NCBI GenBank assembly: GCA_050013615.1
Contig: JBEKEX010000005.1
Location: 1-32,803, forward strand
Origin: JBEKEX01 sp050013615
Lineage (GTDB): Bacteria; Chloroflexota; Anaerolineae; Anaerolineales; Anaerolineaceae
Reading direction: 5' to 3'
DNA: 32,803 bases
Shown one piece after another: positions 18,216-26,305 of the stretch. Position 1 is the first letter of the stretch; every line of letters starts with the position of its first letter. Under the pieces are notes generated by a model. The model ran no database searches. It saw only the letters and a list, made by a program, of their open reading frames with translations, and was not told the origin of the DNA. Both the position numbers and the translations under genes were made by a program.

Positions 18216-19259
18216 ATGAACGATCCCATCACACCGACTGTAAAACCGGTTGTTTACCTATTGCACGGCGATGACGAATTCGGCATGCGCCAGTTCTTGG
18301 GCGAGATGGAAGCTCACCTCGGCGACGATCCCACCACCCGCTCCATGAACCTGGTGACCCTGGATGGGCGCACTGCCGGTGAAGAAGACCTCCATTCGGC
18401 AGCCTATGCGCTGCCTTTCCTGGCCGAGCGGCGCATCGTGGTGCTGGAACATCCCCTGGAACGTCCTGGTGGGAGTGAGGCCCGTGCCCGCTTCGAGACC
18501 TTGCTGGATCATTTGCCTGAGTCCACCGCTCTGGTGTTGTTGTTTCTCGACGAGTTCAAAAGCGGTGGGCGCGACAAGGGCTGGCAGCAGCAGAACCGCC
18601 ACGCCTGGTTGTTCGCCTGGTGCCAAAAGGCCGGGCCACGCGCTTTGTACCGCGTCTTCAAGCTGCCTTCTTTCGGCGAGATGGCCAACTGGATTGTGAA
18701 ACAGGCCGAAGCCCAGGGTGGGAAGATCACCCTAAAAGCTGCCCAAGCAATGGCTGCTCGTCTCGGTTCCGATACCCAAACCGCCAGCCAGGAGATCACC
18801 AAGCTGCTGACCTATGTCGATTTCGCCCGTCCCGTTGAACCTGCCGATGTGGAAGCGTTGTGCGTTTCTAACGTAGGGCCAACTAATCTTTTTGGCATGG
18901 TCGACGCTCTGGCCGAAGGCAACGCCCACAATGCGCTCAAACTACTGCACGACCTTTTGGAGACCGAGGACGCTGCGTCGCTCTTTGCCATGATCGTGCG
19001 CCAGTTCCGCCTGCTCATCCAGGCGCGCGAGCTCCTCGACGAGGGCGGCAACGCCGCGTCCATCGGTTCGGAGCTGCATCAGGTGAGCTTTGTGGCCGAG
19101 AAGCTGGAACGCCAGGCACGCCGTTTTAGCCTTCCACAGCTCGAGCACATCTATCGCCGCTTGTTGGAGATCGACCTCGCTTCCAAGACCAGCCAGATGC
19201 CGTTGGAAGTGGCGCTGGACGAGTTCATTGTGCGCATGCAGTTAAGCGCGCAGCTCTAG
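18216..19259 (+). CDS. holA: DNA polymerase III subunit delta
   Basis: The 347 residues fit HolA, the clamp-loader subunit that opens the beta sliding clamp during replication. The N-terminal motif PVVYLLHGDDEFGMRQFLGEM (about 11-31) is the degenerate AAA+ P-loop region of HolA. A central ALVLLFLDEFK segment occupies the Walker-B position. The middle stretch AQAMAARLGSDTQTASQEITKLLTYVD is the family signature for the lid region, and the C-terminal collar helices (about 220-345) include LFAMIVRQFRLLIQARELL. No strong ribosome site is seen. It ends immediately against the stop of the convergent membrane-protein gene, with no base between them. Confidence 0.9.
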   Translation: MNDPITPTVKPVVYLLHGDDEFGMRQFLGEMEAHLGDDPTTRSMNLVTLDGRTAGEEDLHSAAYALPFLAERRIVVLEHPLERPGGSEARARFETLLDHLPESTALVLLFLDEFKSGGRDKGWQQQNRHAWLFAWCQKAGPRALYRVFKLPSFGEMANWIVKQAEAQGGKITLKAAQAMAARLGSDTQTASQEITKLLTYVDFARPVEPADVEALCVSNVGPTNLFGMVDALAEGNAHNALKLLHDLLETEDAASLFAMIVRQFRLLIQARELLDEGGNAASIGSELHQVSFVAEKLERQARRFSLPQLEHIYRRLLEIDLASKTSQMPLEVALDEFIVRMQLSAQL

Positions 19260-21155
19260 TTATTGAGAAGTCGACGGGATGATCGATTCGACCTGGTAGA
19301 TCGTCTGGTATTGAGTGGGGACATTTACCGCGCAACCGCTGACCAGCCCGCTCGAATTGGCCGACTCCAAATCACTCTTTGTCCCAATGAAATAACTATA
19401 ACTTTGGTCCGTCAGGTTGACCGCTGCCAGGACGCGCACCGGTTCAGGCGACGTTTCGACCGTGTTGACGATGAGTAGATAAAAGTCATCCGTCACCTCG
19501 GTCTTTCCGTTCGCCAGCAAGTCAGCCAGGCAGACTTCGGGAGCTTTGCCGCACGCCGCGGAGCCATCGTGGATCACATCGAGGTAAGAATCTTTGTGTA
19601 CTTGGATCGTGAACGCCTTTTGGTTCGTCGGGCAAGTGAGGGAAGAAGCTTGGGGTGTTTTGCTTGTTAACCGGATAAGCGGCGCGACGAATAATGTAAG
19701 CGTCACCATACAGATGGCAAGCACACTAGCAGCAACCCCGAAAGGTTGTTCATCCGGCAGCGGCTTTTCAGTATGGTGATGGAATTGGGGAATCGTTTCC
19801 AAAGCCATAGCGGGAAGGATGAAGAAAAACGGCATCGTCCCCGCGTAAAACCTATTGCCGTTATCAACAGGCGGCAGGAACGGAATGGACAGGAAAATAC
19901 CAATAAAGCAGGCCAGTTGAAAAGAAGCCAGAGGATCGCGGATATTTCGGATGGAGTGCGCCAGTTCCCAGACCAACAAGCCCAGCGCAATTAACCATAG
20001 GACCACATTCGGGGTCTGTTGCCTTGAAAACCATATGAAATTAAAGAATCCTTTGCTGTTCAATAAGAACATATCGCGGTACGATTTTGCCACGCCAATC
20101 ACCATACCGAGGGGATAATCCCTGATCCTTTCCAGAACAGCTTGATAGACAATTGCCGGGTCGCCGGTGCCCAATGTTTTAACGGCAGCTTGATAGCCTG
20201 CCCCCCCCACTGCTTGCCCGTAAAGAGTACCGGCAAGATTACCAAATGTGGAAGCGCCTGGTGCGGTCATAAGCCGCGGGTAGACAATGTTCGCCAATAT
20301 AAAGCAGGTCGTGGTCACGGCAAAGATAATGACCGCTGGTTTTATCGCAAAACGTTTCGTGCCACGAAAAGCCCAACCTGTCCAAAACACCAGCAAGGGC
20401 AAAATGAAGAAAGTGCCCGCTCGGATGCTGATCCCAATGGTCAGGACGGCTATCCCCACGGCCACATCCCACAGCTTGAGCCGCTCAGCACCGTTCCATA
20501 ACAAGACAAACCCCACACAACCAAACGCCAATCCTGTTAACTCTGTCCAAGGGTAACCCACAAAAAGTTGCGCATAAAACAACAATAATGTCATGAAAAT
20601 CGCCGCGGTCAAAGCATGGTGGCGTTCTGCGATCTGCCAGGCCGCCATGGTACCTCCGATTGCCATCAAGATTGTCACGATTGCCAGGCACCACAATAGA
20701 TTATTACCGGTGAATAGTTCCAGGGCAGATAGAAATCCCGAGAATAATGGCTCAAAGACCGCTTGCATTCCAGATAGCGGTATAACCTGGCCTACTAACA
20801 ATCTCTGTGCGCCTTCGTAATAAAAATATCCATCTTTATAGGGTAATATGCCGCCAATGATCTCATTCCCGGAATAACTGCTGTTCCATAGCCAGGAAAG
20901 GGAGGATGAAAGAAGCAATAGCGTCAAAGTTAAGCCCAATGCCCAGCGAACGGGCTTGTTCTTGATCGAAAAACAGCCAACGTACAAGAGTACGACAATC
21001 AAAAAAAGGGCGAAAGAATAAGATGTGAAAAAATGGCTGAAACTGGGTGAAATCTGTACCGAAAGCAAAAAGATGGATATTACCAGCGGCAGGCACGTGG
21101 CTGCCGTCCAAACGAACATCGACTTGAAATTCAATGAAGATGATTTGGTGGTCAT
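19260..21155 (-). CDS. Polytopic membrane protein, possible GT-C-type glycosyltransferase
   Basis: The 631-residue product has about 11-13 hydrophobic segments between residues 12 and 490 and a hydrophilic C-terminal domain (about 500-631) holding four cysteines. After the first three helices comes a loop with PYKDGYFYYEGAQRLLVGQ, containing an acidic residue and aromatics in the place where GT-C enzymes (PMT/ArnT-like) keep their first-loop Asp. This is suggestive only. The family is not recognised with confidence. GC content is lower than in flanking genes, as is common for membrane proteins. AGGATAA precedes the ATG. Its stop abuts that of holA, and no terminator is visible between them. 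Confidence 0.72.
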   Translation of the reverse strand: MTTKSSSLNFKSMFVWTAATCLPLVISIFLLSVQISPSFSHFFTSYSFALFLIVVLLYVGCFSIKNKPVRWALGLTLTLLLLSSSLSWLWNSSYSGNEIIGGILPYKDGYFYYEGAQRLLVGQVIPLSGMQAVFEPLFSGFLSALELFTGNNLLWCLAIVTILMAIGGTMAAWQIAERHHALTAAIFMTLLLFYAQLFVGYPWTELTGLAFGCVGFVLLWNGAERLKLWDVAVGIAVLTIGISIRAGTFFILPLLVFWTGWAFRGTKRFAIKPAVIIFAVTTTCFILANIVYPRLMTAPGASTFGNLAGTLYGQAVGGAGYQAAVKTLGTGDPAIVYQAVLERIRDYPLGMVIGVAKSYRDMFLLNSKGFFNFIWFSRQQTPNVVLWLIALGLLVWELAHSIRNIRDPLASFQLACFIGIFLSIPFLPPVDNGNRFYAGTMPFFFILPAMALETIPQFHHHTEKPLPDEQPFGVAASVLAICMVTLTLFVAPLIRLTSKTPQASSLTCPTNQKAFTIQVHKDSYLDVIHDGSAACGKAPEVCLADLLANGKTEVTDDFYLLIVNTVETSPEPVRVLAAVNLTDQSYSYFIGTKSDLESANSSGLVSGCAVNVPTQYQTIYQVESIIPSTSQ

Positions 21156-21286
21156 TTATCCTGTCCCCTGATACTGCTTGACCAATGTCCTCCGTGCGAA
21201 ATAAAATGCGGCCTTTTCCGGTTCGGCAGAAAGAGCCTTGTTGGACTTACCCAGCATTGCTCGATCTGCCAACCGTTATCTTTGTC

Positions 21287-23068
21287 TTACTTTTTGACCG
21301 GTATCGCCTCCAATTGAGATACCAGCTCGCTGACCACGTCGAAGCCACCCTGCCAGAAAGCTGCCTTGCGGATGTCGATCCCCGCATCTTTGAGCAACGC
21401 GGCCGGTGCCTGCGATCCGCCCGTCGCCAGGATCTTCTTATAGCGCGGCTTGAAGGCATCGCCTTCCTTCTTGAACTGCCGGTAGAGCGAGAACACCAGC
21501 AACTGCCCAAAAGCGTAGGCATAGACATAAAAGGGCACATTGTAGATATGCGGAATGGAGACCCATTCCCACTTGAACTCGTCGCTCACTTCCACCGCCT
21601 CGCCGAACTGGGTCTTCAAGTTCTCGAGGTAGGCCGTTGTCAGGTCATCCACGGAGGCGCCCTTCTGCACCATATCGTGCGCCTGGCGCTCGAACAGGGC
21701 AAAGAAAGCCTGGCGCTGGATGGTGGCATACGCATCGTCGACCTGCCGGAAGAGCAGGTCACGGCGCACGGCTTCGTCTTTCTCTTCCTTGAGCAGCTTA
21801 TCCACCAGCATCATCTCACCGAAGGTGGAAGCAGTCTCGGCCAGCGGCAAACAGGCTTGTTGGGTGTAGAGCGAATGCTGAGCGGCCATCTGCGAATGGA
21901 TGGCGTGCCCCAGCTCGTGTGCCAGCGTGGCAACGTCGTCGGCTTTGCCCTGAAAATTGGTCAACACCCAAGGCGTCAGATCAGGCCCCAGCGTGGAGCA
22001 AAAGGCACCGTCGCGCTTGCCCTTGCGCACTTCGCTGTCCAGGTGGTCTTCCTTCAATACCTGTTCGGCCATGGCGGCGAACTGCGGGTCGAACTGATCG
22101 AACGATTCGAACACCAACCCGGCGGCCTTTTCGAATGAATAACGTTTGTTCGACTTTGCCACTGGCGCATAGATATCGTAGCGGCGCAGGTGCTTCATTC
22201 CCAGCCACCTGGCTTTCAGTTGGAAATAGCGCTGGAACACGGACGTGTTCTTTTGGCACACATCCAGCAGCGTGTCCACTACCGGGTCGGGGATGTCATT
22301 GCCCAGGTTGCGGGCAGCAATGGGGGTTCTATAATTCCGCAAGTCCACGTTTTCGTTGCGCCAGTCGCGTGTCAGGTTCTGGTACATCTGCCCCAGGATT
22401 GGGCCGTCGATCCCATAGACGCGGTAAAGTTCCTGGTAGGCTCGCGCGCGCAGCTCGGGGTCGCTGCCGCGCGCATAGGTCATCAGCCCGCCGCGGGTCA
22501 ACTCGCGCACTTTGTTGCCGACCTTGACCTTGAACACGTAGCGATTGGTGATGGTCTCGTAGAGCGTGTTCAAGGCGCTGCTGCCGGTCACATTCTTAAT
22601 GTTAACGATCTTCTCTTCCGCCTCGCTGAGCGTGTGGGGTTTGAAGTGGCGGATCTGCTCCAGCCAGTAACGGTAATCGCCGGAACCGGCCAGTAAGCGG
22701 TCAGCCGCCTCATCCGAAACTGATTTCCACCACAGGCTGAAGAAGAGCACGCGGTTGGACATCTGCGCCATGAACTGGTCGACGCGCGCCATCAGCGAGA
22801 GCGCTTTCTGGTTCTGCGTGTCCTCGGAAAAGAGCAGATTGGCGTAACCGCCCACGCGATAGGCCAGGCCCTCCGTTTTCTCCAGTTGGCGAATCAGGTT
22901 CATGAAGTCAGCGCTGCTGATGGCATCATTGAGCTTGGGACGCAGGGCCTCGAGGCCCTTGACGTTCTTTTCAATGGATTTGAAAGCCTTTTCGATTTCA
23001 GGACCATCGGGAGCGGGGAACAGGTCGTTCAAACTCCAACGGCGTTGTGTATAGGAAGTGGGTTTCAT
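21287..23068 (-). CDS. M3-family oligoendopeptidase (PepF-like)
   Basis: This 593-residue cytosolic zinc metallopeptidase degrades oligopeptides. The catalytic motif HELGHAIH has zinc ligands H384 and H388 and catalytic E385, and a downstream ETASTFGEMMLVD supplies the third ligand (Glu). The N-terminal RRWSLNDLFP opening and the C-terminal YAFGQLLVFSLYRQF helix are typical of PepF/M3B proteins. Length matches the family (about 600). AAGGAA precedes the ATG. The start overlaps the methylase stop by four bases (ATGA), which couples a peptidase to a DNA methylase, an odd pairing with no obvious functional link. Confidence 0.94.
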   Translation of the reverse strand: MKPTSYTQRRWSLNDLFPAPDGPEIEKAFKSIEKNVKGLEALRPKLNDAISSADFMNLIRQLEKTEGLAYRVGGYANLLFSEDTQNQKALSLMARVDQFMAQMSNRVLFFSLWWKSVSDEAADRLLAGSGDYRYWLEQIRHFKPHTLSEAEEKIVNIKNVTGSSALNTLYETITNRYVFKVKVGNKVRELTRGGLMTYARGSDPELRARAYQELYRVYGIDGPILGQMYQNLTRDWRNENVDLRNYRTPIAARNLGNDIPDPVVDTLLDVCQKNTSVFQRYFQLKARWLGMKHLRRYDIYAPVAKSNKRYSFEKAAGLVFESFDQFDPQFAAMAEQVLKEDHLDSEVRKGKRDGAFCSTLGPDLTPWVLTNFQGKADDVATLAHELGHAIHSQMAAQHSLYTQQACLPLAETASTFGEMMLVDKLLKEEKDEAVRRDLLFRQVDDAYATIQRQAFFALFERQAHDMVQKGASVDDLTTAYLENLKTQFGEAVEVSDEFKWEWVSIPHIYNVPFYVYAYAFGQLLVFSLYRQFKKEGDAFKPRYKKILATGGSQAPAALLKDAGIDIRKAAFWQGGFDVVSELVSQLEAIPVKK

Positions 23069-24183
23069 TCGGATTCCTTATTTATAGAAGATGACGGGTG
23101 TCGCAATTGCTGGCGTAAATCATCGATGGGATGAAAATTGCCGCTTTCTTTATCCCGGTAATACCACATCTGCCAACCATTGCACGGCCCGGGGTGGATC
23201 AGGCGGGCGATCTGGTGGATCGAGCCATGTTGACCATTATAATCCAGGTGTCCGTCGACCTGCAGCGTGGCGATAACCTTCTCGTCCGCCTCGAAATAGA
23301 GTGTTTCGCCCGGCTGCAGCAGGCCAATTTCCAAGAGAGAGCCAAAGGGGATACGAGGCTCCCGGCGGTGGTTATCCGTTATTTTTAGGGCATCTTCCGG
23401 CAAGGGCTCGACCGCTGCGATGCGTTCCTGGGCCATTTGGATGTAATCCATGTCGCGCTCGATGCCCAGCCAGTGCCGCCCCAGGCGTTTGCACACCACA
23501 CCGGTTGTGCCGCTTCCAAAGAAGGGATCCAGGACCATATCACCGACGTTGCTGCTGGCCAGCACCACGCGGTAGAGCAGCGCTTCGGGTTTCTGTGTGG
23601 AATGTGCCTTGCTGCCATTGCTCTTCAGGCGCTCGCCGCCCCGGCAAATGGGCAGGTACCAGTCCGAGCGCATTTGCAGGTCTTCGTTGAGCGCTTTCAT
23701 GGCGTGGTGATTGAAGGTGTAGGACGCGCCGCGTTCCTTCTGCGCCCAGATCAGCGTTTCGTGGGCGTTGGTGAAACGCACCCCGCGGAAGTTCGGCATG
23801 GGGTTGGTCTTGATCCACACGATATCGTTCAGCAGCCAGAAACGCAGGTTTTGCAAAATGGCCCCCACGCGGAAGATGTTGTGATACGAGCCGATCACCC
23901 ACAAAGTGCCACCGGGTTTGAGCACTCGGCGGCAGGCTTTCAACCAAGCCTCGGTGAAGGCATCGTAGTTCTTGAAATCCGGGAATTGGTCCCACGCGTC
24001 GTTCACCGCATCCACTTTGGTCAAGTTCGGCCGCCACAATTCCTGGCGGAGCTGCAGGTTATACGGAGGATCGGCGAAAATCAGGTCGATGGAATTCTCC
24101 GGCAGCGTCTCGAGCACTTCGATGCAGTCGCCGGCGATAATTCGATCCATGACAAGCATGGGTTCTCCGTGGGTCCGTTTCAT
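23065..24183 (-). CDS. Orphan beta-class adenine-N6 DNA methyltransferase (CcrM/HinfI-like, GANTC expected)
   Basis: The 372-residue enzyme has catalytic DPPYNL (D38-Y41), a target-recognition stretch, then the AdoMet motif FFGSGTTG (about 221-228). Motif IV before motif I is the beta-class order. The C-terminal ~100 residues (FGSLLEIGLLQPGETLYF...GSIHQIARLI...NGWQMWYY) match the RAMA domain of CcrM-type enzymes, which methylate GANTC. No restriction enzyme is adjacent, so it is probably a regulatory methylase. Start: ATG 24183 sits 6 bases after a -10 box (leaderless). An in-frame ATG at 24159 (M9) has GGAGAA upstream and is a good alternative. It overlaps the peptidase gene. Confidence 0.92.
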   Translation of the reverse strand: MKRTHGEPMLVMDRIIAGDCIEVLETLPENSIDLIFADPPYNLQLRQELWRPNLTKVDAVNDAWDQFPDFKNYDAFTEAWLKACRRVLKPGGTLWVIGSYHNIFRVGAILQNLRFWLLNDIVWIKTNPMPNFRGVRFTNAHETLIWAQKERGASYTFNHHAMKALNEDLQMRSDWYLPICRGGERLKSNGSKAHSTQKPEALLYRVVLASSNVGDMVLDPFFGSGTTGVVCKRLGRHWLGIERDMDYIQMAQERIAAVEPLPEDALKITDNHRREPRIPFGSLLEIGLLQPGETLYFEADEKVIATLQVDGHLDYNGQHGSIHQIARLIHPGPCNGWQMWYYRDKESGNFHPIDDLRQQLRHPSSSINKESE

Positions 24184-24189
24184 GATTCA

Positions 24190-24217
24190 ATTGTACATGG
24201 GTTTGGCGCCTGTTCAA
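24190..24217 (-). promoter_or_regulatory. Methylase promoter with an embedded GANTC site
   Basis: Read on the minus strand: TTGAAC (-35; 24217-24212), a 16-base spacer, TACAAT (-10; 24195-24190), then a six-base discriminator TGAATC ending at the ATG. GAATC (24188-24184) is a GANTC site lying between the -10 box and the predicted start point. Confidence 0.68.
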
Positions 24218-24245
24218 AGAACTAAGGCAGGACAAAAACGTACAC

Positions 24246-24332
24246 CTGTCATTGCTTATCTTGCAAAGACGTAGCGATCTCCAACGAAATCGGAGATTGC
24301 TTCGACCCGCAAAGCGGGTCTCGCAATGACAG
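24246..24332. repeat. 87-bp structured palindromic repeat element
   Basis: The outer arms CTGTCATTGC (24246-24255) and GCAATGACAG (24323-24332) are exact complements. Inside, GCGATCTCC (24274-24282) pairs with GGAGATTGC (24292-24300) through one G-T wobble, and GACCCGC/GCGGGTC (24304-24320) forms a perfect 7-bp hairpin with an AAA loop. The result is a stem carrying two hairpins. The CATTGC...GAGATTGCTTCG...CGCAATGAC layout resembles dispersed palindromic repeats common in intergenic DNA of several phyla. It lies between the phosphatase stop and the methylase promoter. Confidence 0.75.
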
Positions 24333-24352
24333 TTAAACGTGTGTCACTGCTA

Positions 24353-25138
24353 TTAGTGCGCCAAAACGGCGCCGATCTCCTTGAGCAGCTTCGGATACAG
24401 TGCTGGATTCGCGCCAACCAACGAAAAAGGCGGTTTGAAATAATTAACGTTGCCTTCCATATCCGACAGCCGGATGCCGGCTTCTTCGGCGATGACCGCC
24501 CCCGCAGCAATGTCCCATGGCTTGAGCCCCCGCTCCCAATACCCATCGAAGCGCCCACAAGCTGTGTAGCACAAGTCCAATGCCGCCGAGCCGCACCGGC
24601 GCACACCCTGGGTCAGCCTGACCATGTGGTCGAAGCTGCGCATGTTCTGCTCGAAAATTTCGTTCTGCTCGTAGGGAAAACCCGTCACCAGCAAACTTTG
24701 GATCAGTTCGGTCGCTTCCGAAGCGTGGATGCGCTTCCGGTTCAGCCAGGCACCTTCGCCGCGCTTGGCACTGAAGCATTCACGCCGCACCGGTTCATAC
24801 ACCACGCCCAGCGTCGGGCGTCCATCCACCACATAGCCGATGGACACGTTGAAATAAGGCACGCCGTGAGCGTAATTGGTGGTGCCATCCAGCGGGTCGA
24901 TGTACCAACAGTGTCCCCCCTCGCCGCCCAGGTCGCCGCTTTCCTCAGAAATGATCTTATCCTTGGGGAAACTGCTGCGGATCTTCTCGATCAACAACTG
25001 TTCAGAGCGGCCGTCCATCTCGGTCACCAGGTCGATCGCTCCTTTATGTCGAATTTCGTGCTTGTGGCTGAGCCCCTGGCGCAGCATCTTGCCAGCTTCC
25101 ATGGCCCAGCCTTTTACTTCCTCCAAAGTGGGTTCCAT
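24353..25138 (-). CDS. Inositol monophosphatase family protein (SuhB-like)
   Basis: The 261-residue, metal-dependent sugar/polyol phosphatase has the Mg site E66 (in SEES), WYIDPLDGTTN (D81, D84) and the C-terminal GLKPWDIAAGAVIAEEAG, where the Asp is the third metal ligand. Activity on myo-inositol-1-phosphate is the default assignment, but related enzymes hydrolyse fructose-1,6-bisphosphate or PAP. ATG 25138 was chosen because AAGGTGG precedes it by 6 bases; an in-frame GTG at 25147 is inside that site. It is divergent from the SorC-type regulator gene. A TATAAT at 25160-25155 on its strand lies within a palindromic ATTATATAAT and may be its -10 box, though the -35 is poor. Confidence 0.93.
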   Translation of the reverse strand: MEPTLEEVKGWAMEAGKMLRQGLSHKHEIRHKGAIDLVTEMDGRSEQLLIEKIRSSFPKDKIISEESGDLGGEGGHCWYIDPLDGTTNYAHGVPYFNVSIGYVVDGRPTLGVVYEPVRRECFSAKRGEGAWLNRKRIHASEATELIQSLLVTGFPYEQNEIFEQNMRSFDHMVRLTQGVRRCGSAALDLCYTACGRFDGYWERGLKPWDIAAGAVIAEEAGIRLSDMEGNVNYFKPPFSLVGANPALYPKLLKEIGAVLAH

Positions 25139-25188
25139 TAATTCCACCTTTCACATTATATAATGAATGATTGTAATCGAAATCACGC

Positions 25189-25217
25189 TTGCAATTTATC
25201 GTGAACATAATTATAAT
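25189..25217 (+). promoter_or_regulatory. Promoter of the SorC-type regulator, with a possible operator
   Basis: TTGCAA (25189-25194), a 17-base spacer and a consensus TATAAT (25212-25217). Transcription from about 25224 supports the start at 25253 and excludes the upstream ATG at 25220. TGAACA (25202-25207) and TGTTCA (25229-25234) form an inverted repeat flanking the -10 box and may be the regulator's own site. Confidence 0.72.
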
Positions 25218-25252
25218 AAATGTACTTTTGTTCAATTCAAAAGGATGTGCAT

Positions 25253-26221
25253 ATGCCCAGAAAACCTAAAACCGCCTTGACTTCGCTCGAGAACGATCAG
25301 GAGACCCAGATCCATGCTTCCTGGTTGTATTTCGTCCAGGGACTTACCCAACAGGAAGTTGCCGCCCGGCTGGGGCTATCCCGGGTTAAGGTCACCCGCC
25401 TTTTGCAGCAGGCGCGTGCCAACGGGCTGGTCACCGTCACCATCAACAGCCCCACCACGTTGCACTACGAACTTCAGGATCAACTCTGCAAGCGCTATAC
25501 GCTGCAAAATACGGTTATCACCATCACGCCCGATGCCCGCGACCAGCTTTTCCCGGTTCTGGCGAACGCGGCAGCCAATTTCCTGGCGAACCGCCTGCGC
25601 CCCGGCATGTCGGTGGGAATCGGCAACGGCCGCACGGTGTCGCTCATGCCACAGTTCTTCCAGGTGCCCCGCGACGTCGACTGCACCTTCGTCGAACTCA
25701 CCGGCGGCCCCCCGGCTTTCTACCTGGGGACAGTCTCCAGCGATGTCTCGTTCCGCATGGCAGCCAAGGCCGGCGGACAAGCCGTGCACATCAACACACC
25801 TTACTTCGTCGAAAACAACGACGCCCGCGACATCCTCCTGCACGATCCGGCGATCGAGCAAGTAATGAGCATGGCGCGCCGTTGCGATATGGCTTTCCTG
25901 AGCGTCGGCAGCTTCGACCCCTCGAACATCCTGGTGCAATACGGCATCCTCAGCAAAACCGAAGCGGCAAAACTGGTCACCAAGGGTGCAGCCGGCGACC
26001 TGCTGGGGCGCCTGATCGACCCGCAAGGCCGGGAGATGCCCTACTCCCTCAGTGATCGCATCATTGGTCTGACGCTGGACGACCTGCGAGCCCTGCCGTG
26101 CTGTGTGCTGGTGGCCGGCGGTAAAGAGAAAGTGAACGCCATCCTGGCTGCACTGCGCGGCGGTTACGTGAAAATCCTCGTCACCGATGTGGAGACAGCA
26201 AAGAAACTGGCAGAGGGCTAA
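25253..26221 (+). CDS. SorC/LsrR-family sugar-responsive transcriptional regulator
   Basis: The 322-residue regulator has an N-terminal HTH (LTQQEVAARLGLSRVKVTRLLQQARANGLVTVTI, about 33-66) that places it in the SorC/DeoR-like family of LsrR, SorC and CggR. The rest is the SorC effector domain, which binds phosphorylated sugars in characterised members; GIGNGRTVSLM near 122 is a family motif for the phosphate-binding region. ATG 25253 has AAGGA 8 bases upstream. It lies 84 bases before the large fusion gene in the same direction, so it probably controls it, with the kinase domain's phosphorylated product as the likely signal. That is the logic of lsrR/lsrK. Confidence 0.92.
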   Translation: MPRKPKTALTSLENDQETQIHASWLYFVQGLTQQEVAARLGLSRVKVTRLLQQARANGLVTVTINSPTTLHYELQDQLCKRYTLQNTVITITPDARDQLFPVLANAAANFLANRLRPGMSVGIGNGRTVSLMPQFFQVPRDVDCTFVELTGGPPAFYLGTVSSDVSFRMAAKAGGQAVHINTPYFVENNDARDILLHDPAIEQVMSMARRCDMAFLSVGSFDPSNILVQYGILSKTEAAKLVTKGAAGDLLGRLIDPQGREMPYSLSDRIIGLTLDDLRALPCCVLVAGGKEKVNAILAALRGGYVKILVTDVETAKKLAEG

Positions 26222-26305
26222 CCCCTCTGCCTTTTGATAGTATGACATCCTTGAGGCCAAATTTGACCACATGGACAACAGCCTAAGAAAGGAGTTTGAT
26301 AACGC

